Of a stretch of 64,000 nucleotides of DNA, positions 1-8,758 are shown piece by piece; position 1 is the stretch's first letter; each line of letters starts with the position of its first letter. Position numbers and translations under genes: made by a program. This DNA comes from Streptomyces sp. ADI96-02 (GTDB lineage: Bacteria; Actinomycetota; Actinomycetes; Streptomycetales; Streptomycetaceae), in assembly GCF_003846185.1 (NCBI RefSeq), contig NZ_ML123034.1, forward strand, positions 1,680,569-1,744,568. The letters run 5' to 3'. Under the pieces are notes generated by a model, which was not told the origin of the DNA, ran no database searches, and saw only the letters and a program-made list of their open reading frames with translations.

Positions 1-84
1 TCTCCGTACCCCCTCGCCCCTCCCCGCCCCGCCCCCTCCAGCCCCTCCAGCCGTCGTCCGCCGCAGAGACCAGGAGCCGCACCG

Positions 85-891
85 ATGACCACCGCAGCCA
101 CCCGGAGCGACCGGAGAATCAGCCCGGTGTTCCTCGGCATCGCCGCCGTCACCGCGGTCTCGGGCTGGGCGGTGTGGACGGACTTCGCCGACCAGGCCGG
201 GTTCGCGGTCTTCCTGTTCGTGACGGGGGCCTGGATCGTCTCGCTCTGCCTGCACGAGTACGCGCACGCCCGGACCGCGCTGCACAGCGGGGACCTCTCG
301 GTCGGGTCCAAGGGCTATCTCACGCTGAACCCGCTGAAGTACACACACGCGCTGCTCAGCATCGTGCTGCCGGTGCTCTTCGTGATCATGGGCGGGATCG
401 GGCTGCCCGGCGGGGCGGTCTACATCGAGCGGGGCCGGATCCGCGGCCGGTGGAAGCACAGTCTGATCTCGGCGGCGGGCCCCCTGACGAACGTCGCCTT
501 CGCCGTGGTGTGCACCGCCCCGTTCTGGCTGGACGCGCTCGACGGCGTACCGCTCGCCTTCCAGTACGCGCTGGCGTTCCTGGCGATGCTCCAGGTGACG
601 GCGGCGATCCTGAACTTCCTGCCGATTCCGGGGCTGGACGGCTACGGGGTGATCGAGCCCTGGCTCTCGTACGGCGTCCGCCGCCGGGTCGAGCCGATCG
701 CGCCGTTCGGGCTGATCGCGGTGTTCGCCATCCTGTGGATCCCGGAGGCGAACATCGTCTTCTTCGACGCGATCGACGCGCTGCTGCGGAGCCTGGGAGT
801 GAGCGAGGTCCAGCGCTCCTGCGGACTGGACCTCTACCGCTTCTGGCAGGGCCTCTTCGACGAGCAGAACCCGTTCTGCGCGGTGCGGTGA
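85..891 (+). CDS. M50 (site-2 protease) family membrane metalloprotease
   Basis: 268 aa. Predicted intramembrane zinc protease. The zinc motif HEYAH is at residues 57-61 inside a hydrophobic segment, and the second S2P signature, a NxxPxPxLDG-like stretch with the aspartate near residue 185, gives the third metal ligand. There are about five to six hydrophobic segments and no PDZ or CBS domain, so this is the short bacterial S2P type often annotated as site-2 protease family protein. The ATG start is preceded by AGGAG (around 71-75). It converges with the small membrane gene at 930-1109. Substrate unknown. Confidence 0.85.
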   Translation: MTTAATRSDRRISPVFLGIAAVTAVSGWAVWTDFADQAGFAVFLFVTGAWIVSLCLHEYAHARTALHSGDLSVGSKGYLTLNPLKYTHALLSIVLPVLFVIMGGIGLPGGAVYIERGRIRGRWKHSLISAAGPLTNVAFAVVCTAPFWLDALDGVPLAFQYALAFLAMLQVTAAILNFLPIPGLDGYGVIEPWLSYGVRRRVEPIAPFGLIAVFAILWIPEANIVFFDAIDALLRSLGVSEVQRSCGLDLYRFWQGLFDEQNPFCAVR

Positions 892-929
892 CGGCGGACG
901 GCGTACCCGGTTCCGCACCGGGCGGCGGC

Positions 930-1109
930 TCAGCCCGCGTCGGACGCCGTCATCCGCTCCTTGCGCACGGCGAACCAGGCCATGTTCGAGGAGAGTCCCG
1001 CGATGAGCACCCAGAGGATCCCGAGCAGGCTGCCCTGCGCGAAGGAGACCACGGCCGCCACGACGGCCAGGACGCAGACGATGAGGGCGTAGAGAGCGAG
1101 GCGGGGCAT
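930..1109 (-). CDS. Small two-helix membrane protein
   Basis: 59 aa with two hydrophobic segments (about residues 3-24 and 28-42) and a short basic-acidic tail. The start ATG at 1109 was chosen because AGGAG lies 7 nt upstream on the minus strand and the first hydrophobic segment begins right after it; the longer in-frame reading upstream is arginine-rich and unlike a real protein. It resembles small conserved Streptomyces membrane proteins of unknown function. No function can be assigned. Confidence 0.7.
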   Translation of the reverse strand: MPRLALYALIVCVLAVVAAVVSFAQGSLLGILWVLIAGLSSNMAWFAVRKERMTASDAG

Positions 1110-1182
1110 GGAGGGCGGCTCCTGTCGGGAGTGGTCGTGGTCCCGTCCAGTGTCCCCCATGCCCCGTTGTGCCCCGCCTCCG

Positions 1183-1212
1183 GTCCCGGCCGGAGGGGCC
1201 TGCGGCCGGGAC
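1183..1212. terminator. Possible intrinsic hairpin downstream of the F420 reductase gene
   Basis: Perfect 10-bp inverted repeat, GTCCCGGCCG (1183-1192) and CGGCCGGGAC (1203-1212), with a 10-nt loop, about 80 bp beyond the stop of the minus-strand gene ending at 1292. There is no T tract. A terminator role is inferred. Confidence 0.4.
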
Positions 1213-1240
1213 AGGTCTCCGGCCGGACAGGTCTCCGGCC
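1209..1240. repeat. Perfect 16-bp tandem duplication
   Basis: GGACAGGTCTCCGGCC occurs twice head to tail (1209-1224, 1225-1240) in the intergenic DNA between the genes ending at 1292 and starting at 1109. It overlaps one arm of the hairpin at 1183-1212. Probably a slippage product. Confidence 0.8.
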
Positions 1241-1291
1241 GGTGGCGGAGGCGGTCCGCCGGACGCGGGTCCCTTCCGTCGGCTCGGGCGG

Positions 1292-2002
1292 TCAGAGGTC
1301 GGTGGCCCGCAGTCCGGCGTGCGCCTTGTAGCGGCGGTTGACGGAGATCAGGTTGGCCACCAGCGACTCGACCTGGTGGGCGTTGCGCAGCCGGCCCGCG
1401 AAGACGCCGCGCATGCCGGGGATGCGGCCCGCGAGCGCCTGGACGGTGTCCGTGTCGGCCCGCGCCTCGCCCAGGACCAGGACGTCGGTGTCGATCTCCT
1501 CGATGCCCTCGTCCTGGAGCAGCACCGCCGAGAGGTGGTGGAAGGCCGCGGTGACGCGCGAGTCGGGCAGCAGGGCCGCCGCCTGCTCGGCCGCGCTGCC
1601 CTCCTCCGGCTTGAGGGCGTAGGCGCCCTTCTTGTCGAAGCCGAGCGGGTTGACGCAGTCGATGACGAGCTTGCCCGCCAGTTCCTCGCGCAGCGATTCC
1701 AGGGTGGCCGCGTGGCCGTCCCACGGCACCGCGACGATGACGACGTCGCTGCGCCGGGCGCACTCCGCGTTGTCCGCGCCCTCGACGCCGAATCCCAGCT
1801 CGGCCGCCGCCTGTTCGGCGCGTCCGGCGTCGCGGGAGCCGAGGGTGACGCGCTGTCCGGCGCGGGCGAGGCGGTAGGCGAGGCCGCGGCCCTGCGGGCC
1901 GGTTCCGCCGAGCACTCCGACGCGGAGGCCGGAGACGTCGGGCAGGTCCCACGGGTCCTTGGCGGGGGGCTTGGGCGCGCCGCCGCTGTCCTGTGTAGTC
2001 AT
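1292..2002 (-). CDS. npdG: NADPH-dependent F420 reductase (F420H2:NADP oxidoreductase)
   Basis: 236 aa. Transfers hydride between NADPH and coenzyme F420, supplying reduced F420 to F420-dependent enzymes in the cytosol. The N-terminal dinucleotide fold has GGTGPQGRG near residues 33-41, followed by the SRD stretch expected to contact the NADP phosphate and the D-C-V-N-P-L motif around residues 117-122; this pattern is typical of the Fno/NpdG family. Start ATG at 2002: no clear Shine-Dalgarno sequence, but a TAGGGT element ends 7 nt before the start, compatible with a leaderless transcript. A 6-bp inverted repeat (CCCTAC/GTAGGG, 2011-2028) overlaps that element and could be an operator. Divergent from 2166. 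Confidence 0.88.
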   Translation of the reverse strand: MTTQDSGGAPKPPAKDPWDLPDVSGLRVGVLGGTGPQGRGLAYRLARAGQRVTLGSRDAGRAEQAAAELGFGVEGADNAECARRSDVVIVAVPWDGHAATLESLREELAGKLVIDCVNPLGFDKKGAYALKPEEGSAAEQAAALLPDSRVTAAFHHLSAVLLQDEGIEEIDTDVLVLGEARADTDTVQALAGRIPGMRGVFAGRLRNAHQVESLVANLISVNRRYKAHAGLRATDL

Positions 2003-2165
2003 GGGGCCGACCCTACTGCCAGGTAGGGCGCGGGAGAGCAGGCGGGAGAACCGCCGTACCGCCGCGCCGCCCGCCGGGAGGCGTCGTCCGCCGCGGTCCT
2101 CCGTTCGGGTGAGGAGGCGGGCGGCGGGCCCGGCGGGGGCCTGCGGCCGGGCAGGATGCCGGGCC

Positions 2166-2765
2166 ATGGATGCCGTACGTGTCGCCCTGCTCCGCGACGT
2201 GCTGGCCGGGACCCGGTGGCCGGCCGCCGCCCGGGGGTTCGCGCTCGCCCTGCGCTCGTCCGTCGTACCGCGGGGCGGCGGGCTGCTCCTGGTGGGGACG
2301 CGGGCGTACGAGCCGTGGCACCTGGCGGCCCATCTGTCCGACGAGTCGGCCTGGTCGGGCCTGCCGGAGCTGACGCCGACCCTGGTGCGGCACCGGGTCG
2401 AGCCCGGCGACCCGGCGCATCTGGCGGTCGGGCTCGGCCGGATCGCGGCGGCGGGGCGTGGCGAGACGCTGCTGCTGGTCGCGCCGGAGCGGCCGGACGG
2501 CGGGCTGTTGGAGCGGGTGCACGACGCCCGGCGGGCCGGGGCCCGGGTGCTGGCCCTGGACGGAGGCGACCCGGACGTCGGGAGCCTGGCCCACGAAGTG
2601 CTCGCCGTGAGCGGGGAGGACGTGGACCTGGACGTCGTCCAGCACCTGGTGAGCGCGGCGGCCGGGGAGAACGGCAGGCCCGCGGCGCGCGGCGGGCGCA
2701 CCTTCCGCGACCGGCTGTCCCGGCTCGCCGACCAGCTGACGGAGCCGCCGCCCGCCGGGTGGTGA
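2166..2765 (+). CDS. Conserved protein of unknown function
   Basis: 199 aa, soluble, rich in alternating hydrophobic strands and Gly-rich turns (GGGLLLVGTRAYEPWHL near residue 37; ETLLLVAPERPDGG; RVLALDGGDPDVG), suggesting an alpha/beta Rossmann-like fold. I do not recognise a family. The start ATG at 2166 follows a GC-rich leader with a weak AGGAT element; the larger readings upstream in the same frame look like non-coding DNA. Divergently placed from the F420:NADPH reductase with 163 bp between them, and followed 82 bp later by an MFS gene in the same direction. Confidence 0.7.
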   Translation: MDAVRVALLRDVLAGTRWPAAARGFALALRSSVVPRGGGLLLVGTRAYEPWHLAAHLSDESAWSGLPELTPTLVRHRVEPGDPAHLAVGLGRIAAAGRGETLLLVAPERPDGGLLERVHDARRAGARVLALDGGDPDVGSLAHEVLAVSGEDVDLDVVQHLVSAAAGENGRPAARGGRTFRDRLSRLADQLTEPPPAGW

Positions 2766-2847
2766 GGGCTGTCCGCGGCGCGGCGCGCGGTCGTCAACGG
2801 GTAAACGACTTGCCGGGGGCGGCGGACGAAACGGAATATGGCTCCTC

Positions 2848-4146
2848 GTGACCTCCGCGCCCATCGCCCCGCCTCCGTCGTCCCGCCTGCGCGCCCTGCT
2901 GCCGGATCTCTCGCCCTGGCGTTCCTCGGCGGACTTCCGGCTGCTGTGGGTGCAGGGGCTGATCACGTACTTCGGCAGCTTCATGGCGCTCATCGCGCTG
3001 CCGCTCCAGATCAAGGACCTCACGGGTTCGCCGCTGGCGGTCGGGGCGATGGGCGCGGTGGAGCTGGTGCCGCTGGTCGTCTTCGGGCTCTACGGCGGCG
3101 CGCTGGCGGACTCGGTGGACCGGCGCCGGGTCATCCTGCTCACGGAGGCCGGGCTCGGTGTGCTCGCCGCCGTGCTGCTGGTGAACGCCCTGCTGCCGGA
3201 GCCGCTGCTGTGGCCGCTGTACGTGGTGGCCGGCGGGGTCTCGGCGCTCGCCGGGCTCCAGCGGCCCGCGCTGGACTCCCTGATGGCGCGGATCGTGCCG
3301 CACGCGCAGCAGACGGCGGCCGCCGCGCTGAACTCGCTGCGCTGGCAGATCGGGGCCATCGCGGGTCCGGCGCTGGCCGGCCTGGTCGTGGCGTACGCGG
3401 GACACGGGACGGCGTACGGGGTGACGGTCTGCACCTTCGCCGTCTCGGTGGTGCTCTGCCTGAGGCTGGCCCCCGCGCCGCCCGCGCACGACGCGCGGAA
3501 GCCGTCGCTGCGCGGGATCGCGGAGGGCGCGCGGTACGCGTGGAGCCGGCCGGTGCTGCTGGGGACGTACGCGATCGACCTGGCGGCGATGTTCTTCGCC
3601 TTCCCGAACACGATCTTCCCGTTCCTGGCGGACGAACTGGACGCCGAGTGGTCGCTCGGCCTCATGTACGCGGCGGGCTCGGTCGGGTCGCTGGTGCTCG
3701 GCCTGACCAGCGGCTGGACCGCGCGGGTGCGGCGGCACGGGCTGTTCGTGGTGTTCGGCGCGGCGGTGTGGGGGCTGGCCATCGCCGCGGCGGGCTGGTT
3801 CTCCGACGTGTGGGTGGTGCTGCTGTGCCTGGGCGTGGCGGGGGCGGGCGACATGCTGAGCGGTCTGGGCCGCGCCACCATCTGGAACCAGACCATTCCG
3901 GAGGAGCTGCGCGGCCGGCTGGCGGGCATCGAGGTGCTCTCGTACAGCATCGGCCCGCAGCTCGGCCAGGTGCGGGCCGGGGCGATGGCGGGCTGGACGG
4001 GCACCCGGTCGGCGATCTGGACGGGCGGGGTGGCGTGCGTCGCGTCCGTCGCGCTGCTGACGGCGGCCCTGCCGAAGCTGCTGCGGTACGACTCGGAGAC
4101 GGACGAGGACGCGGTACGGCGGCGGGAGGCGCGGGTCGGGGCGTGA
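2848..4146 (+). CDS. MFS transporter (Bcr/ProP-like drug or metabolite exporter)
   Basis: 432 aa with about 12 hydrophobic segments. The loop after helix 2 has LYGGALADSVDRRRVILL, the major facilitator signature between helices 2 and 3. It resembles the enterobactin exporter (EntS)-type MFS subgroup (MFS_3) in length and in the GLQRPALDSLMARIVP stretch. The start is GTG at 2848; ATG is absent nearby. Substrate cannot be predicted. Downstream DNA to 4280 is a convergent intergenic region without a gene. Confidence 0.85.
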   Translation: MTSAPIAPPPSSRLRALLPDLSPWRSSADFRLLWVQGLITYFGSFMALIALPLQIKDLTGSPLAVGAMGAVELVPLVVFGLYGGALADSVDRRRVILLTEAGLGVLAAVLLVNALLPEPLLWPLYVVAGGVSALAGLQRPALDSLMARIVPHAQQTAAAALNSLRWQIGAIAGPALAGLVVAYAGHGTAYGVTVCTFAVSVVLCLRLAPAPPAHDARKPSLRGIAEGARYAWSRPVLLGTYAIDLAAMFFAFPNTIFPFLADELDAEWSLGLMYAAGSVGSLVLGLTSGWTARVRRHGLFVVFGAAVWGLAIAAAGWFSDVWVVLLCLGVAGAGDMLSGLGRATIWNQTIPEELRGRLAGIEVLSYSIGPQLGQVRAGAMAGWTGTRSAIWTGGVACVASVALLTAALPKLLRYDSETDEDAVRRREARVGA

Positions 4147-4279
4147 CACGGGCGGGTGGTGGGCGCGGGCCCCGGGGTCCGGTGGTCCGGCTCACCCGGG
4201 GCCCGCGCCCCGCGTCCGCCCCGCCTCATCCGGCGGGTGACCGCCGCGGGGCTCCCCGCATCAGGTCGGGGGCCGCGCC

Positions 4280-4510
4280 TCAGTCGGCCGGCGGGGCGTC
4301 CTTGTCGCGGTCGTGCCACTTGGGGTCGGTGTCCCACTCCGCGTTCCGCTCGCGCGCGGTGTCCATCGCGTGTTGCGCCGCCTCACGTGAGGCGTAGGGG
4401 CCGAACCGGTTCTTCGCCGGGCAGTCGGGGCCCTCCTCGACCGTCTTGTGCTCCAGGCAGTAGTACCACTCGCCCGGCTTTCCGACCGTGCGCTTCTTGA
4501 ACAGGGCCAT
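4280..4510 (-). CDS. Small conserved protein with Cys/Trp-rich core (SPOR-like tail)
   Basis: 76 aa. The N-terminus ([21 protein letters not shown]) contains two cysteines about 14 residues apart, followed by [24 protein letters not shown], which resembles the repeat unit of SPOR domains, and an acidic tail. A GGAGCC ribosome site lies 8 nt before ATG 4510 on the minus strand. Divergent from methionine aminopeptidase with 58 bp between. A conserved Streptomyces small protein; function unknown. Confidence 0.75.
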   Translation of the reverse strand: MALFKKRTVGKPGEWYYCLEHKTVEEGPDCPAKNRFGPYASREAAQHAMDTARERNAEWDTDPKWHDRDKDAPPAD

Positions 4511-4568
4511 CGACGGCTCCTTTCCTCTCTGCCATGGTGCCCCGAGGTCGCTGGTTAGACTCGCCGGC

Positions 4569-5426
4569 ATGTCTGGCCAGTCGCTTCTCGTACCAGGGGA
4601 GATCACTCCCGTCCGTTCCGTACCCGGAAACATCCGGCGTCCCGAGTACGTGGGGAAGCCGGCTCCGACGCCGTACACCGGCCCGGAGGTCCAGGACTCC
4701 GACACCGTGGAGCGGATGCGCGTCGCGGGCCGCATCGCCGCGCAGGCGATGGAGGAGGCCGCCAAGCACATCGCGCCGGGCGTCACCACGGACGAACTCG
4801 ACCGGGTCGCCCACGACTTCATGGTCGACCACGGCGCGTACCCGTCCACGCTCGGCTACCGCGGCTTCCCGAAGTCGCTGTGCACCTCGGTCAACGAGGT
4901 CGTCTGCCACGGCATCCCCGACTCCACGGTGCTGCGCGACGGCGACATCGTGAACCTGGACGTGACCGCGTACATCAACGGGGTGCACGGCGACAACAAC
5001 GCCACCTACCTCTGCGGCGACGTGGACGAGGAGTCGCGGCTGCTCGTCGAGCGCACCCGCGAGTCGCTGAACCGGGCCGTCAAGGCCGTGCGGCCCGGAC
5101 GGCAGATCAACGTGATCGGCCGGGTCATCGAGTCGTACGCGAAGCGGTTCGGGTACGGGGTCGTGCGCGACTTCACCGGGCACGGGATCAACTCCTCGTT
5201 CCACTCCGGGCTGATCATCCCGCACTACGACAGCCCGCACGCGACCACGGTGATGCGGCCGGGCATGACGTTCACGATCGAGCCGATGCTGACGCTGGGC
5301 ACGCACGAGTACGACATGTGGGAGGACGGCTGGACGGTGGTGACGAAGGACCGGCGGCGGACCGCGCAGTTCGAACACACCCTGGTGGTGACGGAGACCG
5401 GGGCGGACATCCTCACTCTTCCCTGA
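4569..5426 (+). CDS. map: Type I methionine aminopeptidase
   Basis: 285 aa. Removes the initiator methionine from nascent proteins. The five metal ligands of the family are visible: Asp in VNLDVTAY, Asp in GVHGDNNAT, His in GHGINSSFH, Glu in IEPML and Glu in QFEHT. The N-terminal extension of about 40 residues (ending PEYVGKP) is that of the actinobacterial MapB type, with a proline-rich SH3-like stretch. ATG 4569 has no SD, but a TAGACT -10-like hexamer (4555-4560) ends 8 nt before it, so translation may be leaderless. Confidence 0.95.
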   Translation: MSGQSLLVPGEITPVRSVPGNIRRPEYVGKPAPTPYTGPEVQDSDTVERMRVAGRIAAQAMEEAAKHIAPGVTTDELDRVAHDFMVDHGAYPSTLGYRGFPKSLCTSVNEVVCHGIPDSTVLRDGDIVNLDVTAYINGVHGDNNATYLCGDVDEESRLLVERTRESLNRAVKAVRPGRQINVIGRVIESYAKRFGYGVVRDFTGHGINSSFHSGLIIPHYDSPHATTVMRPGMTFTIEPMLTLGTHEYDMWEDGWTVVTKDRRRTAQFEHTLVVTETGADILTLP

Positions 5427-5486
5427 CCTCCCGCTCCGGCCGTCGCGGGGGTACGTTTTTACCGACAGACAGTCGGGAACCAGTTG

Positions 5487-5505
5487 ACTTAGGTAAGCCT
5501 AAGTA
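5487..5505 (+). promoter_or_regulatory. Iron box (IdeR/DmdR1-type) upstream of heme oxygenase
   Basis: ACTTAGGTAAGCCTAAGTA is a near-perfect palindrome with the TTAGGTnAGnCTAA core of actinobacterial iron boxes. It lies about 110 bp before the heme oxygenase start. Repression by iron-loaded DmdR1/IdeR is inferred. Confidence 0.8.
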
Positions 5506-5613
5506 GGAGGATCGGCGTACCGGCACGCGCTGCCGCCGCACCACGGCGGGCGCAGGCCGGTATCTCCGTCTCTTTCTGGACTTCCCGTCCCCCTCGGTCC
5601 CCGGAGGCCCGCC

Positions 5614-6279
5614 TTGGACGCAACCGCCACCGTCACTCCCTTCTCGACGCTCATCCGCATCGCGTCGCACGAGCAGCACACCGAAGCGGAGACATCGACG
5701 TTCATGAGCGACCTGCTCGGCGGCCGGCTGGGCGTGGACGCCTACACGCGCTACACCGAGCAGCTGTGGTTCGTCTACCGGGCGCTGGAGGAGGGCGCGC
5801 AGACCCTGCGCGACGACCCGGTGGCGGGCCCCTTCATCCAGCCCGAGCTGATGCGCTCCGCCGAGCTGGAGCGGGACCTTCTGCACCTGCGCGGGCCCGG
5901 CTGGCGCGAGGGCCTGGAGCCGCTGCCCGCCACCGCCGCGTACGCCGCCCGGGTCGCCGAGTGCGCCCGCACCTGGCCCGCCGGTTACGTCGCGCACCAC
6001 TACACCCGCTACCTCGGCGACCTCTCGGGCGGCCAGATCATCCGCGACAAGGCGGAGAAGACCTGGGGCTTCGAACGCAAGGGCGACGGCGTCCGGTTCT
6101 ACGTCTTCGAGGAGATCGCCAACCCGGCGGCGTTCAAGCGGGGTTACCGCGAGCTGCTGGACGCGGTGAACGCGGACGACCTGGAGAAGCAGCGCATCGT
6201 GGAGGAGTGCAAGCGCGCCTTCGCGCTGAACACCGCCGTCTTCCGCGAACTGGGCGAGGTGTTCCCGCTCAGCGCGTAG
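5614..6279 (+). CDS. hmuO: Biliverdin-producing heme oxygenase
   Basis: 221 aa, the usual length of bacterial heme oxygenases. Opens heme to biliverdin, CO and Fe2+ in the cytosol, releasing iron. The proximal heme ligand is the His in RIASHEQHTEAE (about residue 19 or 22) and the distal helix glycines are in YLGDLSGGQII. The start is TTG at 5614 with GGAGG 7 nt upstream. An iron box lies at 5487-5505, so the gene is expected to be induced by iron starvation. It is the intracellular end of the heme uptake genes at 7-13 kb. Confidence 0.93.
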   Translation: MDATATVTPFSTLIRIASHEQHTEAETSTFMSDLLGGRLGVDAYTRYTEQLWFVYRALEEGAQTLRDDPVAGPFIQPELMRSAELERDLLHLRGPGWREGLEPLPATAAYAARVAECARTWPAGYVAHHYTRYLGDLSGGQIIRDKAEKTWGFERKGDGVRFYVFEEIANPAAFKRGYRELLDAVNADDLEKQRIVEECKRAFALNTAVFRELGEVFPLSA

Positions 6280-6314
6280 CGCGGGCGCGGTTCGGCGCCG
6301 GCAGCGGGCGCGGT

Positions 6315-6998
6315 TCAGCCACGCGCGGCCATCAGGACGCGGCCCCCGACCTCCACCGTGCCGTCCGGCGCGGGCGCCGTGAGGATCTGGGAGCCGCGTC
6401 CTTGTCTGATGTTCAGGGCCCGGCCGAGGCGGGCGCTGAGCAGGAGGGCCGCCGCGCCCGTCGCCTCGTCCTCCACGACGCCCTGACGGCGCCGGGGGAA
6501 GGCCCGCGCGCGCACCCGGCCCGCGGCCTCGTCCTCCCAGGCCCAGGCGTAGAGCCACCCCTCGCCCGGCGGCGGCGCGGGCAGCGCCTCCACCTCGGCG
6601 GCCGTGGCGTACTGCCGGAGCGTGCGCCGCGGAGCCCATTCGGGGCGGGCGGTGATCCAGGTGAACTCCCCGTCCTGGCGGGCGAACACGTCGCCGACGG
6701 AGAGTTCCAGGATCTCCAGGTCCAGCAGCCAGGCCGCGCCCACCAGCGGGTGCCCGGCGAACGGCAGCCGCAGGCCCGGCGCGTGGATGTCCACCCGGCC
6801 GCGCTCCGGGTCGTCGACGAACACGGTCTCGCTGAAGCCGAGTCGCCGGGTCAGCCGCTGCCGGGACGCCTGATCCGGGTGGCCGCGCCCGTCGCGTACG
6901 ACGCCGAGCTCGTTGCCGTGTCGGCCGTCCGGTCCGCAGAACACCCGCAGGACGTCGATGCCTCGGGGTACGTCGTAGTCGCTCACGTGCGCATTCAA
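6315..6998 (-). CDS. PhzF family isomerase/epimerase-like protein
   Basis: 227 aa. Has the PhzF double-barrel hallmarks: IDVLRVFCGPDGRHGNELGVV at the N-terminus, a D-I-HAPGLRLPFAGHPLVGAAWLL core (the F-x-GHP motif) and an EDEATGAAALLL motif in the second half. The family includes isomerases such as PhzF and diaminopimelate-epimerase-like proteins; the substrate here is unknown. Shorter than the usual 260-300 aa. The start is uncertain: ATG 6998 or GTG 6986, neither with a clear SD. It lies 28 bp downstream of, and in the same direction as, the HtaA genes, so read-through from the iron-regulated promoter is possible. It converges with heme oxygenase. Confidence 0.8.
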   Translation of the reverse strand: MNAHVSDYDVPRGIDVLRVFCGPDGRHGNELGVVRDGRGHPDQASRQRLTRRLGFSETVFVDDPERGRVDIHAPGLRLPFAGHPLVGAAWLLDLEILELSVGDVFARQDGEFTWITARPEWAPRRTLRQYATAAEVEALPAPPPGEGWLYAWAWEDEAAGRVRARAFPRRRQGVVEDEATGAAALLLSARLGRALNIRQGRGSQILTAPAPDGTVEVGGRVLMAARG

Positions 6999-7026
6999 GC
7001 ACTGCCCCGCGCCGGGCGGGGCCGGG

Positions 7027-8673
7027 TCAGGCGGTGGCGCGGCGACGGCGGGTGGCGGCGAGCGTGCCCGCGCCGGCCGCCACGACGAGGCCGGAGGCGG
7101 CGATCAGCGCGCCGGTCGGGACGTCGGAGCCGGTGGAGGCGAGTGCGCCGGAGCTGCCGACCGAACCGCCCGCCGAACCGCCGACCGTGGAGCCGGTGGA
7201 GCCGCCGACCGTGCCCCCCGTGCCGCCGGCGGCGGTGGAGCCGCCGGTCGTGGAGCCGGAGCCGCCCGTGGAGCCGGAGCTTCCGGTGGAGCCGGAGCCG
7301 CCGGCCGAACCGCCCGGCAACTGGGCGTCCTCGTCGAGGGAGACGGCGGCGGTCAGGGCGTCGAGCCGCTCGCCCTTCTCGTACATGCCGCTGAACGCCT
7401 CGGAGCCGTCCTCGGTGAGGGTCGCGGGGACGCCCGCGAGGCTCACGACGCCGTCCTTGGCCTTGAGGGCTCCGACGGGCAGCTCCAGGTCGGCGAAGTG
7501 CAGCTCGGTGAGCTTGCTGACCTTGCCGCTGCCGCGGTCCTTGGTCGAGACGTCGGCGAGGAGCTTGCCCCGGACGCCCTGCGCGTCGATCTTCAGGTTG
7601 CCGAGGGAGAGGTCGAGGGCGTACGCGCCGTCGGCCTCGTGGCCCAGGAAGCGTACGGTGCCCCGGAAGGCGGCGTTGAGCGTGTTCTTGTCCGCGTCGA
7701 CGCTGCCGGTGGCGTCGCCGAAGCGGTAGCCGTCGCCGGAGGCGGTCGCGCCGCCGCTCGTCTCGACCTTGCCGCGGGCGATCGGACCGGTGACGTACGA
7801 ACGGAAGGACTCCTTGACGCCCCAGTTCAGGGTGCCGTCGACGACCGGGCCGCTGACGGGAGGGGCGTCCTGGGAGGCGGACGGGTCGGGGGCGGGGTCG
7901 TCCGTCGGGTCCGTGCCCGGTTCCTCGGTCGGCTCCCCGGTCGGCTTCGTCGGCTCCTTCGTCGGCTCGTCGGCGGGCTTCTCCGTGGGCCGGTCGGTCG
8001 GCTCGTCGGTGGGCCCGCCGGTCGGCGGGGCGGCGGCCTGCTTCACCGAGAGGGTGGCCGGGTCGAGCGCGTCCCCCTCCTTGTACTGGCCGTTGAACGC
8101 CTCCGAGCCCGCCTTCGTCAGCGTGGCCGGGATGTCCTTGAAGACCATCGCGCCGCCGGCTCCCTGGCCCGGCCGCACGGCGGAGAGGTCCAGCGCGGCG
8201 ACGGCCACGTCGTCCTTGGCGCCCTGAGGCGTCTTCACGTCGGCGGTGATCGCTCCGCCCTTGCCGGTGGTGGAGACCTTCAGGTCGGACAGCGTGATGT
8301 CCAGGACGCCTTGGTGGGCGGAGAAGTTGACCGCGCCCTCGAAGGCGGTGTCGGTGCCGTGGGTGTCCGTATCGTAGACGCCCTTGCCGTTGACGAAGGT
8401 GAACGCGCCGTTGTCCGCAGCCTGCCGCGCGCCGCCGGAGACGGTGATCTTCCCGTGGGCGAACGGCGAGGCGAGGTACTTGCGGAAGGACTCCTTGAAG
8501 CCCCAGTCGAGCGTGCCGTCCGTCAGGTCCACCTTCGGCGCGGCGGTGGTGGAGGCGGCGGTGTCCTCGGCCGCGCCGCTGTCGGCGGCGAGGGCGGGGA
8601 GGGCGAAGGTCGCGCCCAGAGCGGCGGCCGTGGCGACGGCGGCGGCGAGGGCCAGAGGGCGGGCAGCAGCCAT
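7027..8673 (-). CDS. HtaA-domain heme-binding cell-wall protein with LAxTG sorting signal
   Basis: 548 aa. Sec signal peptide (residues 1 to about 29, cleavage after ALA). Two HtaA domains start with GTLDWGFKESFRKYL and GTLNWGVKESFRSYV; each retains the Tyr after SFR and a His (FSAH, FLGH) that bind heme in corynebacterial HtaA. A Pro/Thr/Glu linker separates them and a Gly/Ser stalk follows. The C-terminus has LASTG (about residue 511), a hydrophobic helix and RRRR: a class E sortase LAxTG signal. ATG 8673 has AGGAG upstream. Second gene after the HtaA gene at 8759-10207. Probably captures heme at the wall and passes it to the HmuT-like binding protein. Confidence 0.9.
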   Translation of the reverse strand: MAAARPLALAAAVATAAALGATFALPALAADSGAAEDTAASTTAAPKVDLTDGTLDWGFKESFRKYLASPFAHGKITVSGGARQAADNGAFTFVNGKGVYDTDTHGTDTAFEGAVNFSAHQGVLDITLSDLKVSTTGKGGAITADVKTPQGAKDDVAVAALDLSAVRPGQGAGGAMVFKDIPATLTKAGSEAFNGQYKEGDALDPATLSVKQAAAPPTGGPTDEPTDRPTEKPADEPTKEPTKPTGEPTEEPGTDPTDDPAPDPSASQDAPPVSGPVVDGTLNWGVKESFRSYVTGPIARGKVETSGGATASGDGYRFGDATGSVDADKNTLNAAFRGTVRFLGHEADGAYALDLSLGNLKIDAQGVRGKLLADVSTKDRGSGKVSKLTELHFADLELPVGALKAKDGVVSLAGVPATLTEDGSEAFSGMYEKGERLDALTAAVSLDEDAQLPGGSAGGSGSTGSSGSTGGSGSTTGGSTAAGGTGGTVGGSTGSTVGGSAGGSVGSSGALASTGSDVPTGALIAASGLVVAAGAGTLAATRRRRATA

Positions 8674-8758
8674 GGTGGCGGGTCTCCTAGGGGAAACGGG
8701 GGTGGAAGAGAGGCGAGAGGGCAGGGAGTGACGGTCCATAAGGCGCGCATGCGGGGCT